Shown: positions 45,896 through 53,562, counted from the first letter of the stretch. The stretch: DNA of 64,000 nucleotides from Brevibacillus centrosporus (GCF_003710815.1 NZ_RHHP01000001.1:310001-374000); one strand, 5' to 3'. Translations and numbers: made by a program. The notes: generated by a model not told the origin, from the sequence alone.

Positions 45896-46702
45896 TTACA
45901 GCTGCATGGACTCCTTATTCATCTTGGCTTTCGTCGAGAGTAAACTGGCACGCGCAATGTGCTCACGAAGGGGCTTGTCGAAGAAATCGGGCTCTCGAAA
46001 TCCATCGAGATGTCCTACCGCTGCCGAAACCATGACATCATTGATAGGAGTAGGTTTGTCTATGGTCTCCATGCATTCTTTTACCCATTCGTCAGAGGCG
46101 GTCGTGATCAGGACGAATTCATCTCCGGCATAACGGCACAAGTAAGTGTCACCATTGGACTGCCATTCAGATAGAGCTGCAGAGAACATGCGAATGACAT
46201 CATCTCCAAAGGGGTGGCCATACCGTTTATTGATCTTTCCAAAATCGTTCACGTCAATGAAAAGCATATGAAAAGGCTTCCCTTTGCGAAGAAGCTTTTC
46301 CCCCATATATTGAATATACGGTGCCCGGTACAAGCCGGTCAGCGGATCGATAAATTCAGCTACCTTTAATTGGACATCCTCTCTCGTTACGACCCCAACC
46401 AGTTCTTCTTCGTTCATGACCAGGAGCAGCTCATCGTCGTGTTCCTGCAAGAGAGCGTGTGTCTCCCAAACATCATCTTCCGGTGAAATGCGGATCGGCA
46501 GTACGTTCATAGCATCCGCTACAATGCGATTGGGATGAGTAGAGCGCAATTGCCGAGAAGTCACGACTCCCATCAACTCTCCGTGGTCCACGACAACAAG
46601 AGCATCAGTACTGTACGCATTCATTTTCTCTGCCGCGAAAGAAACGCTTTTGTCAGAGGTAATGGTGCTGACTGTCGTTGTCATGATTTCGGAGATATTC
46701 AT
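45896..46702 (-). CDS. CBS-pair diguanylate cyclase (GGDEF)
   Basis: 268 residues, soluble. Two CBS motifs (about 5-56 and 60-112; SEIMTTTVSTITSDKSVSFA, LVGVVTREDVQLKVAEF) precede a GGDEF domain (DPLTGLYRAPYIQYM, then LFIDVNDFGKINKRYGHPFG). The signature loop is RYAGDEFVLI, an AGDEF variant seen in active cyclases. No RxxD inhibitory site precedes it. Adenine nucleotides or similar ligands often bind CBS pairs, so cyclic-di-GMP synthesis may respond to energy state. It overlaps the preceding small gene by four bases. Confidence 0.92.
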   Translation of the reverse strand: MNISEIMTTTVSTITSDKSVSFAAEKMNAYSTDALVVVDHGELMGVVTSRQLRSTHPNRIVADAMNVLPIRISPEDDVWETHALLQEHDDELLLVMNEEELVGVVTREDVQLKVAEFIDPLTGLYRAPYIQYMGEKLLRKGKPFHMLFIDVNDFGKINKRYGHPFGDDVIRMFSAALSEWQSNGDTYLCRYAGDEFVLITTASDEWVKECMETIDKPTPINDVMVSAAVGHLDGFREPDFFDKPLREHIARASLLSTKAKMNKESMQL

Positions 46703-47055
46703 AGCAGATCCACCTCTCGTTTCACCGACATCGCTATTTTCAATTCGGAACGCAGCACCATCGATTCGCTTATCATGCGTTCAGCCTCTTCCAAAATGAT
46801 CGACATCAGCAGCTTCTCATCTATCATTTGCAGAAGAGAGCTGCGCAGCAACACTGCTTCTATTTTGGGGTGCTCCATTTTTATGAGGGTGAACTGTTCA
46901 GGAGACAATGCTTCTGCCATTCTCCTTACAGCTTCCGGTCCAATAGGCGCTTTTCTGCCCACAATGAGCATATCCTGCATCGGGGGTACGTCAAATTCAG
47001 ATATATTCAGCGTCAAGGTAGCTTTCCGCGTAATCGCATTGCTTTCGCCAATCAT
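46699..47055 (-). CDS. Unknown small protein in the cyclic-di-GMP gene cluster
   Basis: 118 residues, soluble. An N-terminal beta-like part (RKATLTLNISEFDVPPMQDM) is followed by helices (EAVRRMAEALSPEQFTLIKM and KLLMSIILEEAERMISESMV). I do not recognise the family. It starts 30 bases after the EAL gene and overlaps the GGDEF gene by four bases, so it is almost certainly co-translated with it. It may be a regulator or adaptor. Confidence 0.75.
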   Translation of the reverse strand: MIGESNAITRKATLTLNISEFDVPPMQDMLIVGRKAPIGPEAVRRMAEALSPEQFTLIKMEHPKIEAVLLRSSLLQMIDEKLLMSIILEEAERMISESMVLRSELKIAMSVKREVDLL

Positions 47056-47085
47056 ATGTATTCCTCCATTCCATCCGGGTATTGC

Positions 47086-47808
47086 TTACTTGCCCAGCAG
47101 TGCACCAGGCTTTCCGAACAAATACCCTTGACCGATCGTTACCCCTATAGAGGCAGCGCAGGCCAGATCCTCTTCTTCTTCTACTCCCTCCAGAATCAAC
47201 TGGGACGCATCACGGCAATACTCTACAAACAGCCTTACTACTTTTTGTTTATCATGGGATACAGACAGATCCTGGGAGAAAAAGCGATCCATTTTAATAA
47301 AGTCCGGTGCAATCTCAATAATTTTTCGGAAGGTTGTCGTCCCTTCCCCTACATCGTCCAAAGCGATTAGAAAACCGATATCTCGCAAATCCATGATTCT
47401 TTGCAAGAAGATCGGCTCATTCCATATTTTCCCTTCCATAATCGATTCGTTGATTTCAAGTACGATCTGGTTTAAGTAAGGTTCAAAATCACGCACGACC
47501 TCTTGAATAAAGGCCGGAAATGTAGCTTCAACGATTGTGGAAGGGAAAATATTCACAAATAATAGCTCTCCTCCCTCACGATCAGAGGATCGAAAGAAAG
47601 TGAGGATCGCATAATAAAGAGACTGTGTATCCAGCTCTAACAAGGCATTTGTTTCTTTTACTAATTGAAACAATACTTCGGGATTCCCATTTTCTTTGCT
47701 TCGCAGTAAGGCCTCGTACGCAATTCGCTCTTTCCCTGGAATACTGCAAATCGGTTGAAATGCGTGGTAGTATTCCTTCTCTTTAAATAACTTCTCAATG
47801 CTTTTCAT
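47086..47808 (-). CDS. EAL-domain cyclic-di-GMP phosphodiesterase
   Basis: 240 residues, a stand-alone EAL domain. Key residues are present: YEALLRS (EAL motif), LFVNIFPST (Asn), VLEINES (Glu), the metal-binding Asp pair in LIALDDVGEG, IKMDRFF (Lys), and EGVEEEEDL (Glu), with the C-terminal GQGYLFGKP. This predicts an active enzyme that opens cyclic-di-GMP to pGpG. It is the first gene of the cluster with the unknown protein and the cyclase. Confidence 0.9.
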   Translation of the reverse strand: MKSIEKLFKEKEYYHAFQPICSIPGKERIAYEALLRSKENGNPEVLFQLVKETNALLELDTQSLYYAILTFFRSSDREGGELLFVNIFPSTIVEATFPAFIQEVVRDFEPYLNQIVLEINESIMEGKIWNEPIFLQRIMDLRDIGFLIALDDVGEGTTTFRKIIEIAPDFIKMDRFFSQDLSVSHDKQKVVRLFVEYCRDASQLILEGVEEEEDLACAASIGVTIGQGYLFGKPGALLGK

Positions 47809-47861
47809 CAGTTTTCCTTTCCCTTTCCCATTTCTAGCAAAAGATGATTATCAGAAAATGA

Positions 47862-47889
47862 GGCTACGTCATAACGTGCTGACGGAGCC
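47862..47889 (-). terminator. Hairpin upstream of the EAL gene, possible terminator or attenuator
   Basis: GGCTACGTCA / TGACGGAGCC form a ten-position stem with one mismatch around an eight-base loop. On the minus strand it is followed by TCATTTTCTG, a weak T-tract, and lies 54 bases before the EAL start. It may end transcription of an upstream small reading frame or modulate the EAL operon. Confidence 0.4.
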
Positions 47890-48163
47890 TTGATTTCCTT
47901 TATGCTGTCATCCTTTATCGCTACTGAAATTAAGCTATTACGAAAGTACAAAGAAAAAGCTTCTCCCAATTGAGAGGAGCAAAATCGGTCAACTCATTCT
48001 TTTGGAAGTTCGGGAAGCGATCTAAGAAGGAAAGACATATCATTGCTTTGACAATAATAATTAGCTGGAGATGCTCGTGATGTCTGCTTCCCAATCACGA
48101 CTCTAGGAAATATAGATCAGAGAAACCAGTGATTTATTCGACATTTTATGTCTTTATTCCTAT

Positions 48164-48316
48164 TTATTCGTCAATATTTTTCATAATCCTTTCCAATTCA
48201 CTCAAAATACCCGCAAAAATTCGGGACAATTCTTTTTCGTCACGAAATTGTAAAGAGGGTATGGTGGATTGGTTTATGGCTATTACAGGCCACTCACCTA
48301 TTTGCGGATCAATCAT
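48164..48316 (-). CDS. Candidate 50-residue small protein
   Basis: An open frame from ATG 48316 to TAA at 48166-48164. The product starts MIDPQIGEWPVIAINQSTIP and ends with an amphipathic helix (DEKELSRIFAGILSELERI). Its charge pattern looks protein-like, but the ribosome-binding site (TAGGAT, very close to ATG) is poor and I recognise no family. It could be a real small protein or the C-terminal remnant of a lost gene. Confidence 0.4.
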   Translation of the reverse strand: MIDPQIGEWPVIAINQSTIPSLQFRDEKELSRIFAGILSELERIMKNIDE

Positions 48317-48361
48317 ATCCTAATAAAAGAGATGGATCGCAAAAAGAAAGGATGAGTTCGT

Positions 48362-48673
48362 GTGGTAGACTCCACTACCCGTACGCTTCGTGTATTAGCT
48401 GGTCATGCCTTTGTCCTGACTCTCGATGCCAACCCGACTACCGGTTATCAATGGATGCTGTCGAACCCTTTGGACGGCCGCTTCTTAACCTTGCTTTCAA
48501 ATGAGTATATCCCACCTGCAACTTCAGGGCTTATCGGGCAAGGCGGCCATCAACAGTTAACCTTTCAGCCATTGCGTCCTGGAATGACCTCTATCGCGTT
48601 AAAATACTGCCGTCCCTGGGATGACGGTGATTGTGCCCACTTTTCATTCACAATCGTCCAAATTTCCGGGTAG
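48362..48673 (+). CDS. Chagasin/amoebiasin-type (I42) cysteine protease inhibitor
   Basis: 103 residues from GTG 48362, nine bases after AAAGGA. The I42 inhibitory loops are recognisable: NPTTGYQWML (loop 2), the GxGG segment as GLIGQGGHQQLTF, and RPWDDGD near the C-terminus (loop RPW). Family members block papain-like peptidases. There is no signal peptide, so it would act inside the cell unless exported otherwise. One of only two plus-strand genes here, convergent with the ComM-like gene. Confidence 0.85.
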   Translation: MVDSTTRTLRVLAGHAFVLTLDANPTTGYQWMLSNPLDGRFLTLLSNEYIPPATSGLIGQGGHQQLTFQPLRPGMTSIALKYCRPWDDGDCAHFSFTIVQISG

Positions 48674-48688
48674 CTATATACACTCTGA

Positions 48689-50236
48689 TCAAAATGAGAT
48701 TCCCCGATCTAGAGCACGATAACGAATGGCTTCCGCAACATGTGTAGACTCTATCTGTACTTTTCCTTCCAGGTCAGCAATCGTTCGTGCGACTTTCACG
48801 ATGCGGTCATAGGCTCGTGCACTCAAGCCAAGCGTTTCAAAGGCAACCTGCAACAACTCCTGGCTTTCTTTATCTAAAGAAGCAAATTTCCGAAGCTCAC
48901 TCCCACTCATCGCACTGTTAAAAGGGGTGCTCTGCCTTTTGATGTACCTCTCTCCCTGAATCACTCGTGCTTGCTCCACTCGATACAAAATGTCAGCGGA
49001 CGATTCTTCTCTCGTTCGCTTATTCAAGTATTGGACAGGTACTCGGGGTACTTCGAGATGCAGGTCAATCCGATCTAATAGAGGTCCCGACAGCTTAGAC
49101 CGATATTTTTGGATTTGCTGATGTGTACACGTACATGCTTGCTGGTCACGACTGCCATAGAAGCCGCATGGACAAGGATTGCACGAACCAATCAACAGGA
49201 AGCGAGCTGGGAACGTAAATACTTGCTTCGCTCTTCCAATTGTCACGATGCCAGCTTCTAGCGGCTGTCGAAGAACTTCCAGTACATGCCTGGAAAATTC
49301 GGGCATTTCGTCGAGAAAGAGAATCCCGCCATGCGACAAGCTGCACTCTCCTGGCCGTGGAATTTGGGCGCCCCCTCCAATTAGCGCTGTAGCCGTAATC
49401 GTATGGTGCGGCGAGCGGAATGGCCGCTTCTGAATCAATCCGCTTGTCCGAGTTAGCTGTCCTGCAATGCTGTATATTTTTGTCACTTCATAGGATTCAT
49501 CCATGGTCATTTGCGGCATGATGCCGGGCAAGCACGTTGCCAATAGCGTTTTTCCGGATCCAGGAGGACCAACCAGCAAAACGTTGTGAAAGCCTGCTGC
49601 TGCTATTTCCAGGCCGCGTTTGACGAATTGCTGGCCATATACATTGGCGAAATCAGGGGTCTCGCAGTCATTTTTGGAGGGCGGGTGTGTGGTAGTCATA
49701 CGACCATTGAGGCTCGTCTGATCTGGCTGTAAATCATGCTTCCAATAGTGAACAGCTGCAGTCAAATCGGATGCAGGGAGTACGACAAGATCGACGAGCC
49801 TAGCCTCTGGGGCATTTTGTACAGGTAGAATAACGTGAGTAAAGCCGGTGCGTTTGGCTTCTAGGAGGATGGGTAAAACCCCTGTGACAGGACGCAGGGT
49901 CCCGTCCAGTGCAAGCTCACCTAAAATGAGGATGCGTTCGGGACGGGAGGTTATTTGTTTCGACGCAAGCAAAATCCCAAAGGCAATGGCGAGATCAAAT
50001 CCTGAGCCTTCCTTTCGGTGGTCGGCAGGCGCGAGATTGACGGTAATACGCTGCATCGGGTAATCGTAGCCAGCATTGCGGAGTGCTGCCCGGACACGGT
50101 CCCGGGCCTCTTTCACCGCTGAACCACCAAGACCGACCAGATCAAACTGCGGCAGTCCATTTGCGATATCCGTCTCTACCGTCACAACCATCCCATCGAT
50201 ACCAAAAACCGTGCCTGAATAACTGCATGCATACAT
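48689..50236 (-). CDS. ComM/YifB-family Mg-chelatase-like AAA+ ATPase
   Basis: 515 residues from ATG 50236 (GGGGGGA site). The N-terminal Lon-S5-like domain (GMVVTVETDIANGLPQFDLV, APADHRKEGSGFDLAIAFGI) is followed by the AAA+ module with Walker A (LLVGPPGSGKTLLATCLPG), Walker B (LFLDEMPEFSRHVLEVLR) and a Cys cluster (SCNPCPCGFYG), then the C-terminal helical lid. In Haemophilus and Vibrio, ComM is a hexameric helicase promoting branch migration in natural transformation. A similar function alongside DprA is plausible. Confidence 0.93.
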   Translation of the reverse strand: MYACSYSGTVFGIDGMVVTVETDIANGLPQFDLVGLGGSAVKEARDRVRAALRNAGYDYPMQRITVNLAPADHRKEGSGFDLAIAFGILLASKQITSRPERILILGELALDGTLRPVTGVLPILLEAKRTGFTHVILPVQNAPEARLVDLVVLPASDLTAAVHYWKHDLQPDQTSLNGRMTTTHPPSKNDCETPDFANVYGQQFVKRGLEIAAAGFHNVLLVGPPGSGKTLLATCLPGIMPQMTMDESYEVTKIYSIAGQLTRTSGLIQKRPFRSPHHTITATALIGGGAQIPRPGECSLSHGGILFLDEMPEFSRHVLEVLRQPLEAGIVTIGRAKQVFTFPARFLLIGSCNPCPCGFYGSRDQQACTCTHQQIQKYRSKLSGPLLDRIDLHLEVPRVPVQYLNKRTREESSADILYRVEQARVIQGERYIKRQSTPFNSAMSGSELRKFASLDKESQELLQVAFETLGLSARAYDRIVKVARTIADLEGKVQIESTHVAEAIRYRALDRGISF

Positions 50237-50302
50237 CGTGCAATCCCCCCTATTGGTAGGGTAGAAAAAGTCTGTGGGGGTGGGCAAATAATTATGTTGA
50301 TT

Positions 50303-51712
50303 CTATTTCAAAAAACGACGAACCCATTTGAAGTTTTTCTCATTGTATGGCGGGAACAGCAGCGGCATATTTATTTTCGTGCTGGTTTTAAGAACGCTTT
50401 TTTTGTGCGAAAAAGTAATAAAGCTATTCTCACCATGATAAGCTCCCATGCCAGAGCTACCAACTCCGCCAAAGGGCAGATCAGGGTTTGCCAAATGCGT
50501 TACGGTATTATTGATGCATACCCCACCTGAGGAAATTTCTGTTAGCACTTTTTCTTCCACTTGTTTGTCAGAGGTAAACAGATATAGTGCGAGCGGTTTC
50601 GAAAGTTTGTTAATCGATTTGATCGCCTCATCTAAATCACTGTACGTTAATATTGGGAGAAGCGGGCCAAAGATCTCGTCTTCCATGGAAGGAGATGTCC
50701 ACGTCGCTTCGATCAGCGTGGGCTCCATAAAACGAGTATTCGGATTCGCTGCTCCTCCGAAAATGATTTGATCTTTCTCTTTTTCAAGAATGGTGTTTAA
50801 TCGAGTAAAATGTCGATCATTTACAATGCGGCCATAATCCTTGCTATCTTCAATTTTTGGTCCATAGAAGGTGAAAAGGTTTTGCTTCATTTCATCAATC
50901 AGATCGTTTTTAATATCTTCGTGTACCAAAAGGTAATCTGGGGCAACACAAGTTTGTCCCGAGTTTAACGTTTTGCCCCAGAGGATACGTTTTGCTGCGG
51001 CTTTTACATCCGCACTTTTATCTACAAGAACAGGGCTTTTTCCACCTAGCTCCAGTGTAACGGGCACAAGATTCTTGGCTGCCGCCTCCATCACAATTTT
51101 CCCCACCGAAACACTTCCCGTGAAGAAAAAATAATCAAAAGGTGCATGAATAAGGGACGTGTTCGTTTCCATTCCGCCTTCGACCGAACGAATATATGAA
51201 CGGTCAAAAGTAGCTTCCATCATTTCTGTAATGACAGCTGAGACATTAGGAACCAATTCAGATGGTTTGAGAACTACGCAGTTTCCCGCTGCGATAGCCC
51301 CAATAAGCGGTTCGATCAGAAGCTGAAACGGATAATTGAATGGACCGATAATCAATACTGTGCCATATGGTTCGTATCTAATCATGCTTTTTGACGGAAA
51401 CAAGGTTAGTGGTGTTTTTACTTTTTTTGGCTTTGCCCATTTTTTTAAGCGCTTCATTGTATGCGTAATACTATTTAGCACGAATCCAATTTCTGAAGTG
51501 TAGGATTCAAAAGGATGCTTTCCTAAATCCGCTTGAAGGGCTTCCGTAATTTTCGATTCGTACTTACTGATTGTTTCTTTTAATATTTGTAATTGCTGCA
51601 AACGAAAATGTAAGTCTTTTGTTTGGTTGGTATGAAAGAAACGACCATGCTCTTTTAAAATATCTGTAACATATTCTGGTGTTATTTCCTTACGCTTCAT
51701 AGGATAAATCAT
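50303..51712 (-). CDS. Class 3-type aldehyde dehydrogenase
   Basis: 469 residues from ATG 51712; a second ATG at 51700 is an alternative start, with AGAGG placed better for it. Class 3 features: start of NAD site IIGPFNYPFQLLIEPLIGA, PSELVPNVSAVI, the catalytic Glu in TLELGGKSPVLV and the catalytic Cys in NSGQTCVAPDYLLV. The C-terminus is PFGGVGSSGMGAYHGENSF. It oxidises long-chain or aromatic aldehydes with NAD(P). Codon use looks more AT-rich than its neighbours. It follows an ArsR remnant, suggesting an acquired module. Confidence 0.93.
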   Translation of the reverse strand: MIYPMKRKEITPEYVTDILKEHGRFFHTNQTKDLHFRLQQLQILKETISKYESKITEALQADLGKHPFESYTSEIGFVLNSITHTMKRLKKWAKPKKVKTPLTLFPSKSMIRYEPYGTVLIIGPFNYPFQLLIEPLIGAIAAGNCVVLKPSELVPNVSAVITEMMEATFDRSYIRSVEGGMETNTSLIHAPFDYFFFTGSVSVGKIVMEAAAKNLVPVTLELGGKSPVLVDKSADVKAAAKRILWGKTLNSGQTCVAPDYLLVHEDIKNDLIDEMKQNLFTFYGPKIEDSKDYGRIVNDRHFTRLNTILEKEKDQIIFGGAANPNTRFMEPTLIEATWTSPSMEDEIFGPLLPILTYSDLDEAIKSINKLSKPLALYLFTSDKQVEEKVLTEISSGGVCINNTVTHLANPDLPFGGVGSSGMGAYHGENSFITFSHKKSVLKTSTKINMPLLFPPYNEKNFKWVRRFLK

Positions 51713-51716
51713 CCTC

Positions 51717-51890
51717 TTACTTCATATTTGAAGGACTATTTACTACATCTTCTTCTAAATGATTCGTCAGCTCTTTTAGTAAATGAATGGCATCTTGTAA
51801 AGAAGGAGAATAAAATCGCTGCGTCCCTTTTTGCTGAACTTGAATCAAGCCTTGCTGACGTAATAATTTAAGATGATGCGAAACGGCCAT
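51717..51890 (-). pseudogene. Truncated ArsR-family regulator (recognition helix and wing only)
   Basis: The frame from ATG 51890 gives 57 residues beginning MAVSHHLKLLRQQGLIQVQQ and continuing KGTQRFYSPSL, the recognition helix and wing of ArsR/SmtB winged-helix repressors. In-frame sequence upstream (FLNSFIKRDS) continues the family a little, then hits a stop at about 51930. The N-terminal helices of a normal 95-110 residue ArsR are missing and no ribosome-binding site is seen. It lies five bases before the aldehyde dehydrogenase start. Probably a decayed regulator of that gene. Confidence 0.65.
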
Positions 51891-51920
51891 CGAATCGCGC
51901 TTGATAAAAGAGTTTAAAAA

Positions 51921-51941
51921 CTTAAGCGTTTAAACACTTAA
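51921..51941. repeat. Operator-like palindrome beside the ArsR remnant
   Basis: CTTAAGCGTTTAAACACTTAA is a near-perfect palindrome centred on GTTTAAAC (51928-51935), with a further TTTAAA copy next to it. It lies where the missing N-terminal part of the ArsR gene or its promoter would be. ArsR proteins bind such dyads; function here is inferred. Confidence 0.5.
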
Positions 51942-52008
51942 ACACAATGTACTCTCTTTATATTTTTCCTGTCAATTTGTAAGGGCTTACTATATACCCC
52001 TATCAAGT

Positions 52009-52035
52009 CAAAAGAAAAACCAGCTATCCGCTGGT
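52009..52035 (-). terminator. Intrinsic terminator after the LspA-linked small gene
   Basis: On the minus strand ACCAGC-GGATA-GCTGGT is followed by TTTTTCTTTT, starting at the stop codon of the 52035-52295 gene. It ends the small lspA operon. Confidence 0.85.
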
Positions 52036-52295
52036 CAACGTTCTAACAAATGCATCCCGAGTATAACCAAGGCTACCGTGAGTACAATCAGGATGATATT
52101 AAAACTGATCGGCATTTTCCCACTTGTTTGAATCAGGCAGATCGCGCCAGCAGCGATTGACAGCATGCCAAATGCCCTTCTCATCGTCATAGACTCGTCC
52201 TCCCCGCTATTCTCCCTTTCCATTAATGTATGGGGGACAGACGTTTTTAGACGTGCAAGCTGCCCAGCATCCTTATTTCGTGCCTGTGTCGTCAT
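52035..52295 (-). CDS. Small two-helix membrane protein coupled to LspA
   Basis: 86 residues from ATG 52295. It has a polar, Lys/Arg/Glu-rich start of about 40 residues, then two hydrophobic helices (MLSIAAGAICLIQ and SFNIILIVLTVALVILGMHL). Its start codon shares a base with the lspA stop (TGATG), so translation is coupled. No family recognised. It may associate with the signal peptidase. Confidence 0.65.
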   Translation of the reverse strand: MTTQARNKDAGQLARLKTSVPHTLMERENSGEDESMTMRRAFGMLSIAAGAICLIQTSGKMPISFNIILIVLTVALVILGMHLLER

Positions 52296-52768
52296 CACCG
52301 TACATTCTTCCTTCTTGCGTACTTCACCCATTTGTCGACTACAAATGTATAAATGCCTTGAATCAGGAGCAATAGTATGCCCACGTTAATCGCATGATCG
52401 GCTAAGTTGAGGATACCATCTCCAGAACGCGACACTAAGAAATCAGTTACTTTCCCGAAGAGGATTCGATCGATTCCGTTCCCAGCAGCGCCACCCACCA
52501 GAAAACCTAATCCGGCATTGATCATGGTTCCTTTCGGCGCTTCATGCTTGCGGTAGTAGAGTACTCCAATGACAAACAAGATCGCCGCCACAGCAAACAA
52601 GCGCGCATACCCTTGAAACAGGCTAAAGGCCATTCCTGCATTTTCATAATGGGTGAGTTGAATGGAGCCGATATAGATCGTTTCTCCAACAGACATGGTG
52701 AGTCGTACGATGTATTTGGACAGCTGATCCGCCACCAATGTGAACAGCGCAGCCGAATAGAATGCCAT
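52295..52768 (-). CDS. lspA: Signal peptidase II (prolipoprotein peptidase), LspA family
   Basis: 157 residues from ATG 52768 (GAAGG site); the frame continues 65 codons upstream through a terminator, which is rejected. Four membrane helices and the catalytic aspartates are present (GNGIDRILFGKVTDFLVSR and LNLADHAINVG), with the NAGMAFSL segment. It cleaves lipoprotein signal peptides after lipidation. Firmicutes usually carry lspA near ileS and rluD; this copy is elsewhere, so it may be a paralogue. Confidence 0.9.
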   Translation of the reverse strand: MAFYSAALFTLVADQLSKYIVRLTMSVGETIYIGSIQLTHYENAGMAFSLFQGYARLFAVAAILFVIGVLYYRKHEAPKGTMINAGLGFLVGGAAGNGIDRILFGKVTDFLVSRSGDGILNLADHAINVGILLLLIQGIYTFVVDKWVKYARRKNVR

Positions 52769-52810
52769 AGGACTACCTTCTTTCTCATGTTCCGCGTGGA
52801 AGTGGGTATG

Positions 52811-52849
52811 AAAAGACCCTCTTCCTATCGTGACACAAGGAGAGGGTCT
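52811..52849 (-). terminator. Intrinsic terminator after the secreted-protein gene
   Basis: On the minus strand AGACCCTCTCCT and AGGAAGAGGGTCT form a long stem with one bulge around an 11-base loop, followed by TTTTC. It lies just after the 52861 stop and separates that gene from lspA. Confidence 0.75.
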
Positions 52850-52860
52850 GGCGATACCCA

Positions 52861-53562
52861 TTATTCTACCACAATCTTGATCTCTTTTGTTTCTATGCGG
52901 TCGTATCTGGTTTGACTCGCTTTCACTTTCAGCGTGTATTCGCCTTTTTTCTCTGGTTTCCACAGAAATACTTTACGGTAAACCCCACTTTTTCTGCTGG
53001 AACCGAGTTCCGTCACTTTTTGGTTAAACTCCAGTTTGGTAGTCACGTTGCTGTTATACGTCACCAGGACAGGGATCTCTTCACCAAGCTTTGCTGTAAT
53101 TTGGTTAGGAGACACGGTCAAGTTTATTTTGTTTTTGTCAATCGGTTTGAAGCTTGTTTCGGCATTTCCTTCAATGATTTCTCCAGAAGCACTTTTTTGC
53201 TTGATCCCAAAAAGTAATATGTAGGTTCCTTCAGACTTTGGAGTAAAATAGCCTGTCGTCGTATATTTTTTCTTGGAACGATCTGCTGTGGTTTTTACAC
53301 TTTCTACTTTTTCTCCATTGGAAATTAGAAAGAAAAACTTACCTTGATCAACTAATTCCCCCACGTATTCTGTGTCGACTGTTAATTTGTACTTCTTGCC
53401 TACCTCCAACGAGCTTGGTAAACCTTGAAATACTGGTTTGACCTTGGATGGTGATTCTGCCGTTAGATCAGTAGAATTTGTCTCATCTGCAGCAGCTACA
53501 CTAGCTACGGAAAAACCAAAAGCCATCACCAGCGCAAGCATGATTTTGAAAAATGATTTCAT
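52861..53562 (-). CDS. Secreted protein with Ig-like beta domains, unknown function
   Basis: 233 residues from ATG 53562 (GAGGAGG site). A signal peptide (MKSFFKIMLALVMAFGFSVA, cleavage near AAA-DE) is followed by beta-rich modules: LEVGKKYKLTVDTEYVGEL, GYFTPKSEGTYILLFGI and FLWKPEKKGEYTLKVKAS. These resemble bacterial Ig-like or cell-surface adhesion modules. It has no lipobox and no wall-anchor motif. It lies downstream of the larger Ig-repeat protein, separated by a terminator. Confidence 0.75.
   Translation of the reverse strand: MKSFFKIMLALVMAFGFSVASVAAADETNSTDLTAESPSKVKPVFQGLPSSLEVGKKYKLTVDTEYVGELVDQGKFFFLISNGEKVESVKTTADRSKKKYTTTGYFTPKSEGTYILLFGIKQKSASGEIIEGNAETSFKPIDKNKINLTVSPNQITAKLGEEIPVLVTYNSNVTTKLEFNQKVTELGSSRKSGVYRKVFLWKPEKKGEYTLKVKASQTRYDRIETKEIKIVVE

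Larger units (their letters stand above)
47809..48361. other. Gene-poor gap between the EAL gene and the I42 inhibitor gene
   Basis: This 553-base gap contains a hairpin (47862-47889), AT-rich sequence and a 50-codon open reading frame on the minus strand (48164-48316). I found no tRNA, cyclic-di-GMP riboswitch core or longer coding signal. Confidence 0.6.

Noticed and set aside
48129-48323. A 64-codon plus-strand frame in the 47809-48361 gap
   Set aside because: Ile/Ser/Phe-rich with no good ribosome-binding site; the minus-strand 50-codon frame over the same bases looks more protein-like.
47809-48361. Possible cyclic-di-GMP riboswitch before the EAL operon
   Set aside because: I looked for the conserved GEMM core elements on both strands and did not find them; only simple hairpins are present.
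52769-52963. An N-terminal extension of 65 residues on LspA
   Set aside because: It runs through the terminator stem at 52811-52849 and is polar with no resemblance to LspA, whose family start fits ATG 52768.
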